This document shows positions 52,701-61,700 of a DNA stretch of 64,000 bases, in pieces. The translations under genes and the position numbers were made by a program. How positions within the stretch are numbered: position 1 is the stretch's first letter; every line of letters begins with the position of its first letter. The notes beneath the pieces are model-generated. The model had not been told where the DNA came from and did no database searches. It saw nothing but the letters and a program-made list of their open reading frames with translations. The DNA comes from Nereocystis luetkeana. Lineage: Eukaryota > Sar > Phaeophyceae > Laminariales > Laminariaceae. The stretch covers positions 8,710,698-8,774,697 of the forward strand of contig JARUPZ010000019.1 of assembly GCA_031213475.1 (NCBI GenBank). Direction: 5' to 3'.

Positions 52701-55700
52701 CGCCGGTTCCATGAAGTGTGTCCTTTCTTTTTCGGGCTGGGGGGGTTAACAAACGGAGGGAGAGAGAGAGGGAGGGGGCTCACAGGCCGCGGTGCTCTTC
52801 TCCGAAAAAAAAGGATGCGCGGGCGGGGGGTAGCTCTTGGAGCTTTTGCTTCAGCGCGTGCCGCGATCGGGCGCTCTTCCGGGAGTGACACTGGAGTTAT
52901 CGGGTAGATGTCTCGGGCAGCGCGCGGCCGTTTAGCAAGTGGATAATGTGTAGCCAATATCCAGCGAGATCACGCGCCCCATGTAGCCTGTTTGCTGTAC
53001 GCATACAGCAAAAGCGACCCCGATAAACGAGGATACGGAGAAGGGGATCCAAGGCAGCATGAATAATGGGAGAGGTCGGCGGTTTTATGAACGCTTTGTG
53101 ATTGTTCTCGGACCGCATCGTTTGTGCCGTTAACCAACCCACCCATCCACCGACGCACCCATCCACAGACCCATCCACTCCGAAAGCCCCCTCTTGACTG
53201 ACACCATCCTATTTACGCCCGTGCTTGTCAGCTGCTTGCCCTCGGTCCGAAGGGGTACGCGAAGGATAGGTTCAACCTCTTCGACGGTTTCATTGTGCTT
53301 AGCAGCATTGTCGAGCTCATCGTGTCGCCGCCTGACATCTTGACGGGGGAATCGGGAGGGAGCTCGGGCGGGGGACTCTCGGCGCTGAGATCGTTCCGCG
53401 TGTTCCGCATCTTCAAGCTCGCCAGGTGATTTGGGATGTATAACCGTATAATGACGGCTGTAAACGTTATGTATATAGAGCGAAATCCTCAAGGCTAACG
53501 AGACCAAGCAGAGGCAAGAGGCGAAGAGCAGGAAGGCTGGTCGGCGGTGCTTCGTCGAATGCGAGCTTCGCCATCGTCTCAGACGAGGGGAAAGTGCCGA
53601 GATCGGACGGACCAGTTGGAGGGACACGGTGTTTGCTTTTTTTTCGGTAGTGGGAGCGAGTGGGCGACGGCGAGGGAGGCTAGCGCACTGCCCTTTTTTT
53701 CCTTCGTTGGGGGGGGCGGTTACTTTTCGAGTCGTGCAGTCTCTGTGGCGACCTCCTAGAGGGGCTTTGCGGGAGGGTAGGGGTGCTGCGTTCTGCCGGC
53801 CGAGTGGTGGCTTAAAAATTTCCGCGGAAACCACCGCTACATACTCGTATGATAACCCTAAACGGCGCTTTTTGGACCCAGACTGGTACCAAACAGTCCA
53901 AATGGGCCCAAACGGATACCACTATTGTCCCAAAATGGCCTATATGGAACCAGCACTAAACAGTAATAAATGCCGTATATTTGGACCGAGACTGTACCAT
54001 ATTGTCCCTATATGGCTTTGATGTTTGGACCCAGACTGGTACCAGATAACCCAAAAATTTGTTCCTGTTTGGACAACAGACTTTTCACCATTGGACCCTG
54101 GCTGGTTGCCGTTTTCGCGGCGCAAGTGTCTTGCTCACTCGGCGAGTTGCGACAGGCCCGCCGCTACCGCCGCGTACGTACGTACGTACGAGAACAAAAA
54201 CGTGACGCACTTTTTTTTTCGGTGTGACAGCCTACGCGCGTAGAGAAGAAAACGTGCTCTCACTATGTTTTCGGTGTGACAAGCCAGCCTTCGATTTATC
54301 CTGCTGCTGCTGCTGCCGCCGCCGCCGACGACGACGACAAATCGTAGGGATTGGCACTCGATGCGCGAGCTGCTCGAAACGCTCCACAAGACGCTCCTAG
54401 ACATCGGCAATTTCGGGCTGCTGCTGCTGCTCTTCATGTATATCTACGTCCTCATCGGCCTCCAGTTTTTCGCGAACCGCTTCCACTTCGACGACGACGG
54501 GCACGTCATTGGGATCGGGGAGGAAGGATACAACACCGCCGAGGTGCCCAGGTCCAACTTCGACACGCTGTTGAACGCCTTTGTCACCATTTTCGAGGTG
54601 AGGGGCGTTCTTGGGGGAGCGGGGGGGGAAGGGGCGGTACTAATTGTCATGCATGGTCGTAGTCGTATGACCATAGGCCCTCGCATCCCTACAATGCCGG
54701 GTCGGAGCACCTTAGGGAGGGGGGGGGGGGGGGGGGCGACGACGGGCCTTGACCCCTGCTTTTACGCGTCATTTATTGGTATTTCAGTGGAAATATAAGT
54801 GCAACAACCCCCTTTAATAGTTGTTTCCACTGGTGGAGCATAAGGCGTCGGCTCGTAGATCCGCGCCGCAAGTACTGGTGGTATGATTTAGTCGCGTGGA
54901 ATGTTTCTGTGTGAAGTTTTTTTTTTTGCTCTAACCGCCCCCCCTGACTTTGGTGTGCGCGTGTTTTTTGCCGCCGCCACCGTTTTTTTTTTTTGTTTTT
55001 GTTTTGCGTTTTTCCTTGTAGATTCTCTCAGGCGAAAACTGGAACGCCGTTATGTACAACGCGAGGCGCGCGACGAGCTGGCTGAGCGTGTTCTACTTCA
55101 TCTCCCTGATCGTCATGGGCATGATGATCGTGATGAGCCTCTTCCTCGCGATCCTACTGTCGAACTTCAACACTGAAGAGGATGCCGCCGACGCCCTGTT
55201 GTTGGACGACGAGGATGACGACCGCCCCCTCGACCTCGACGACACCGCAGACGAAAAGGGTGATGGTGTCACTCGCCTGCAGGAGGCAGAGGGCGGCCAC
55301 GCCGATGAGGAAGAGCACGTTGGCGACGCCAAGATGGACGACGCCGATGAAGACGTCGGGGCCGCGGGGGGCAAGGGGGCGGAGGACAATGGGACTTCCC
55401 TCTCGGCGATGCCGGGGCCCCAGAGAGCGCCGTCGCACAGAGGACCGGGAAAAAACGAAACGAGCTGTCAGACCATAAAGACCAGCTACGATAGCGAGAG
55501 CGGCGGGAGCGGGAGGGGGAGAGGGGTCGGGCGTGGGAACGGCGTCGAGAAGACCGCCCCTGCGGGAACCCCGACCTCCGAGTCGGATGGCAAGGACATC
55601 ATCATCGGCAAGGTTAGCAACGGCGTCGCCGCGCGCGTGGGGAGGAAGCTGGAGGAGATGGGCGCCAATGTGGCCGACTACTGCGTGGCGTCCATGAGAA

Positions 55701-58700
55701 GCGTTCGGGTCCCCGACAACATCGACCCCGGCAGAGCTTTGTTCCTCCTGGGGCCTAAGAACCCGGTGAGGAGGAAGTGCTCGGCCGTAGTGACCAACCC
55801 GGGGTTCGATCGATTTACCCTCGTCCTGATCGGGATCAGCTCGGTTGCGCTGGCGGTGGATAACCCCCTCCGCGACCCCGACTCGGGGGTGTCGGCGGTT
55901 CTAGACTACGCGGAAGTGGCGCTCACGGTGCTCTTCAGCTTGGAGATGGTGTTGAAGGTCCTCGCGAAAGGTTTCATTTGCATGCCCGGAGCGTACCTGA
56001 GGTCTTCGTGGAACATCCTGGACTTCTTGGTGGTCGTGGTGTCTGTGGTCCAGCTGACCGCTGACGGCGCCGGAGGCCTGAGCGGTCTGCGATCGCTTCG
56101 TGCGCTGAGGGCTCTTCGGCCACTGAGGTAGTGCCGCTTATCCGTTGTCGCGGTATACGCTGCCTTGGGCTGTAGAGTGGCGCGCTCGCCGTCACTGCGA
56201 TAATATTTGGAGCATTCTAACGCTACTAGTCGTATTGCCTTGAACTAGGCTTGCCCCTGTCGAGGTCACTACGAATGTATGTAGAACTTCAATCGATACT
56301 AGCAGCCTTGCCTTGGACTAGGGTACCGCGCTCGAGGTTCACTGCAAGTGCTGTAGAGCGCCAAAAGCTAGGAAAGAAAGCACGCGTTTTTTTTCAGTTC
56401 TCTTTATGTGTTTTTGGTTTCGATCGTGGCTCGTGCGCTTTCCCAATATAGCTGATCCTGTCCCTGTGTACTCTCGTGTCAGAGCCCCTGTCGCTGCGTG
56501 CGTTCCTGTGAAGGACGAAAGGGACCCCGGCGGATAAGCATGAATTGTGGTGACGGGATGTTGCTGTGTTCTGTTCGGCGAAGGTGGTACAAGGATGTAG
56601 TGACCTGCCTGTTGTCGACAAGTCCTCGCCGTGGGTGGTTTTTCTTCTCCGTTGTCTTATATTCTTGCCTTTTCTCTGCCTCTTCTTTCTCCCTGTTTTA
56701 TCTCTTCTCTCTTCTCCTCTTTTTCTCTCTCTCTCGCTCGTTCTCGTTTGCTCTCTCTTTCTCTCTCTATCTCTCTACTCATGTACCTCTATTTATCTCC
56801 CCCTTTCTCTTTTCCCTCACCCTTCCCTCCCTTCTCTCGCGGAAAAACTGCGTAGGCTGATTAACCGGATGCCGGGGCTAAAGCTGGTGCTGGAAGCCCT
56901 GATCGCGTCCATCCCGGGCGTGCTCAACGTCGCCGCCGTCTGTCTTATGTTCTTCGTTATCTTCGCGATCCTCGGCGTCAACTACTTCAAGGGCATCCTC
57001 ATGTCTTGCCAGGGGGAAGGCTACGACGCACTCTCGCTGAATGTCACGTCTTTTGTCGAGCAGCCTCTCCCATGGTCGACCATGTCGGCCGAGCAGCAGG
57101 CCTGGTTCGGACCTTTAAGTAACGTGACGGGCGCTTTTTCGGTGGACAGCAGCGGGGATTTCATCTCCGCCGAGGAGTGCACGGTGATCAACGGCGGCTG
57201 GCCGGACTCATCGGCTTGCTGCTCGGCCTGGCCGGTTTCCGCGACGGAAGCCCCCACTAGCTTTCAGGTTGGTCCACCATGTAAACGGAAGGCGTTCCAC
57301 TAAAAAAGTGTTTTTTTTTTTCGGCCGCTCCGGAAAGTCTTATCACCACCACCACCGCCGCTGTTTATAGCGGTTTTAATAGAGTGGGCGCAACGTGGAC
57401 GCATGGCAGAACGCTCGCGCGGGTCTGTCGGATCCCACCCACCCACTCATCCCGGCCGGCTGATTTTCGCACCCCAAAATCGAGAAGCTCAAGGAGCAGG
57501 CGGCACTGCGTGGAAGCCCCGCTGGCCCCTCCCCCTCCCTCGGTGCCCTCGCCGTGAACGACGTCGGTTACGTTGTCCTCTTGTTTCTGGCCGCTCCCGC
57601 CCCCCTTCGGCTTCGTCCTCGCGAAAGCCAACGTCGTTGGCGGCAAGGACCGCGATGGAGGGGGAGGGGCCGGCGAAGCGCCTCACTAGAAATCGGAACA
57701 CGGTGGAAGGGAACTTTTGGCGTAAAATTCCGGGAAAGTTCACTATACACCGCTGTTGGTACCCACCCCCTCACTGAAAACGCGCCTGTTACGAATATAC
57801 CTAAAACCTCACACCGTTAAATCTGGCTGATCGAGTAGAGGGGCGCGCGGGAGTTTGTTGGGCTTGCGATAGTCACAAGGAAAAGTTCTTCGCATTTTTG
57901 TTTTTTTCGTGGGTCGGGTTCTTGGGCTTTTCATTCGCCGTTTGCAGGTTTGCGAGTGCCTCGGCCTGGATTGGGACCAGACCATTCCCCAGCAGTTCGA
58001 CAACGTCGCGTTGGCTCTCCTGACGTTCTTCGAGATTTCCACGACGGAGGCCTGGACGGCGGTAACGTACGCCGCCATCGATGCGACGGCGGAGGACATG
58101 CAGCCGATCAGGGACAAGAACCTGATTCGGGTTTGGTTCTTCATCCTGTTCATGCTCTTCGGGGCGTACCTCGTGATGAATCTCTTTGTTGGCGTTGTGG
58201 TGGACAACTTCAAAAAGGTGGCGTTTTTTTTGCTCGGCGGTGGTATGGCGACACACCACACGAGTCTGTTTGAATCGAAATGTGCAACATGATTGATTGA
58301 GTGATTGATTAATTGATTGATTGATTGAAACGTATCCTGCGCAACGTGAATGGAAGTACCGAATAGGCTACTGCAGGAGACCGCGGCTTGACCCCTTGGC
58401 TGGCAACCCCTACACTGAAACTAGCATATCAATGCCATAAGAGGCCTTGGCGAACCCACCACGACCGGTCTCCCGGCATACTTTCCCGGTACAGCATCGC
58501 CTGCCAGGTACAGCAGAAGTCCGCTTCATCGGCGCCGTGCGCTCCGATCGACTGGGAGTATCGCATCGCGCACCTCTTGTTCGGACGGCCGGCGAGAGAG
58601 TAGCGAAAACCGCAAACACCGCTCCTATTGCCCCCGTATGAGAGACGCCTACATACTGCGATGGAATACCAAGACGCGGAGGTTTTGCCAATGCCAAGGT

Positions 58701-61700
58701 CTGAAACGTACCCAACGATGACGCAACCTGAACCCCCTATCTCTCCCGCTCCAGTGACAAACGAGCATGCCTCGAACTCATTCAAGGTTGATTCGATGTG
58801 TGCCGTGTAGTAAAATTTTGTAGAAGGGTGTCGGCGCGGTAAGTTACAGCCACCAAAAAAACACTCAGGACTTGCCTTCTCCGATGTTATGCTGCTAAAC
58901 TGATGCCCACTATGATTCCGAGGGCGTGGTGCTCAGGGGTAGCTACTGATTTTCCGAAGCTCCTGATTCGGTTATAGTATAGAGGCTCTCTACTGCGCCA
59001 CCACACAGGTTGAAAACATATTGATGCGCTCTATGATATAGCGGTAGCATTTTTTTGCTAAATTTCTTTCTGGCTGACGGGGCCCCTTAACCCTTTTAGG
59101 ACTGCAGTCCCGTTTTTGGGACAAACTACTTGGAGTTTGAGTGGATTGTCCCCAAAACGGGACTGCAGCTCTAAAAGGGTTGACTGGGAACTACAGACAG
59201 TGCTGTACCAGGTACCCAACATCGTGAAACTCGTTTTTGTTTACAATATGTTTCGAACAATACCTATGCGATATATATGCCGAGGTTCAGGGGGCCGTTT
59301 TTTTCTTGTCTCGGGGTCGTTTTTTGCGGAAAAGGTCCAGAGTTCCTCAAGTTAGGAGCCTCAGGAAAGAAAATAGGTGTTATTTTTCTACCGTAGCACA
59401 CGTCTAGGGGATGGCGTTTGTCGGCCAAATACGTTTGGGGCTTCCTCAGCTGAGGGACTAATGGCCGATATCGTTGGAACACCATCACAGTAGTGCGTTC
59501 GACAGGTCGTTCGTTGTTGTATACCTATATACCTATGACATGTAGGCAGCCACCGGGTTGGTTGAACTTTCATTATTCCTCAAATAGTTGGTCTCGGGTG
59601 TGAAGTTAAGAGGTTTCCTGTCAAGCAAGGGGCCCTTGAAGGCAAAAGTAGGTGCACCCCCGAGGGTACACGGAAAAAAAGACAACCTACACCCCAATTT
59701 ATTTATTTTTCGAGTCCCAGGCAGGCGGGGCGGGGAGGGTATCTACACCCCAATTTATTTATTTTTCGAGTCCCAGGCAGGCGGGGCGGGGAGGGTATAT
59801 ACTAAAATAAAACTGTAGAAACAACAAAAACATGTTTTGACGTAATTTCTGACAAAAATCGCCGAACCCGATACTCGGGATCGGTTCCAACATCGTGGCG
59901 AGTGTGGCTCCGTTTTTTTTTGTCTTTTCGTGTGCCCCTGGCATATCCCATCGTAGCACGTGTCATGGATCAAGATAGATAATCCCAGGGTCTACAGGCG
60001 TACAAATCATACTGTTAGAAAACGCTAACAGCCTTGCAACAATGTTTGGTACCTGGTAGTTTCGGAGCCCCCCCCTTTTCCCCCCCGTCAAGCAGAAATG
60101 GTTTATGGCCGAAAAGTGCTGCAGGAGCCCGCCCCGTCAGGCAAGAATGGTTTTGCCGAAAAGTGCCACGTACGTATACGTACGCGTACCATACCTCTAT
60201 CGTGGCACCTGTCCGAGTAGTTTTTGTGCCTCTACTACACGGGTGCAGGTTGTTACATGGGTCTTACCAGTTTTTTTTTTTAGTCCTGCCAAAAGGGCCA
60301 AACACTTCTCTAAGGTAGTTTTTTTTCCCCGAAAGCGGTGTTGCGGCTCCTCTCAAGACCCGCTCTGCGGCAGAGTTTCCACGTTTGACGGGCGCAGACA
60401 CTTTCACTGACGCAGCTCCTCAAATCATTGCAAACTCTCAATCTACCCCAATATCGTTGTACCAGGTATGTATATCCGATGTTTCTCGAAAAGTCGGTTG
60501 TTGGCGCTCCTACTGTATCCCCTTCGGAACCCCCCTCGATCGCGACCAAAACCACGATAACTTTTGGTGTCGTCAACCTTCTACGAGCACAGCGTGGGCA
60601 CCCAATTTTAACGGCGTAGGATCATGTTGCGCCCCGCCTGTGCCCGTTCGACTCCTTGCGTTGTATCCACAGGACACCCTTTTTTTTCTTTCCCCAATCA
60701 CACAGAGGAGGTTGCTGTAATCGTCATTTTTTTGTCTCGTTAATTTTCACTCTGAAGCCTCAGGAGGGTTTTTAGCGAGGACCTTGTACCACTATCGTAT
60801 CATAGCACACGGGTTTTTGTGAAGGTCTTGGAATGCGTTGATCCTCTCCTCGCGTGACCTCTTTACCGCGGCGGCAGATGAAGACGAAGGTGGAGGGTTC
60901 AGGTGTGCTCGTGACAGAAGCGCAGCAGTCCTGGATCAAGACGCAGCTCATCATGCGCCGCCTCAGGCCGCTGAAGCTCGACAAGCCGCCTGGGAATCCC
61001 ATCGGGGACTGGTGCTTCTGCCTGGCGCAACGCGGCTGGTTCGACGTGGTGATTATGGCTTGCATCATCCTCAACACCATCATCATGGCGATGGAGTACT
61101 TCGGGCAGAGCGACGTTTACACCATGTATGATATGCTGCTTCTGTGTCGCTTCTGATTGCCGTATGCTGTATCGTATGTATAGCTTCCATGACGCTTCTC
61201 ATTGCCGTATGCAGTATCATATGTATAGTATGATATTTTTTTTTGCGATGAAGCGAAGCACCAGGAGTTGTGCTACTCGCGCTACTGTTGGGCTCTCGTG
61301 ATTTCTTTAGTGAGGGCGAGCCTTGAGGGCGCGCGCTCCGCGGGCCGCTCGCTGATTTTTTCGACAGGGACGCTGCCCACCCCTCCCTGGAAAACCGCAC
61401 GGATGTGGGTGTTGCTTGCTGTCGGCATACTTCGCGAGAAGAAAACTCTAGAGCGAGTGTCGCGGTATATACTCAAAGCCCTGGCGAAAAACGCTATCGC
61501 AGCAAATCGAGCGATTTTCTCCTGGCGTCCCACCAACAAAGTTGCCTCCTTGTACAACACCGCTTTCGCGTTTCGAGATTTGGAGACTATTTTCGGATTA
61601 TTTCCGACTCCCCTGTTTCGAATCTCCCCGAGGACGAGAGGGCTCTCGCCTCCCGCCGTTTGCTGCGGTCCTTGAGACCCTCCTTAAGTGAGCTCGTAAG

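Larger units (their letters stand above)
58218..60877 (+). other. gene C intron 10 (2.7 kb)
   Basis: It holds a TGATTGAT run (about 58290-58330), a family H foldback (59087-59183), a 56-bp perfect tandem repeat (59687-59798) and three TACCAGGTA/TACCTGGTA copies (59206, 60050, 60460). I see no exon inside; the III-IV linker is complete without one. Confidence 0.7.

Noticed and set aside
55093-55438. Ser/Ala-rich and hydrophobic minus-strand frames in exon 8
   Set aside because: Antisense of the acidic II-III linker; GC-rich codons remove stops from several frames.
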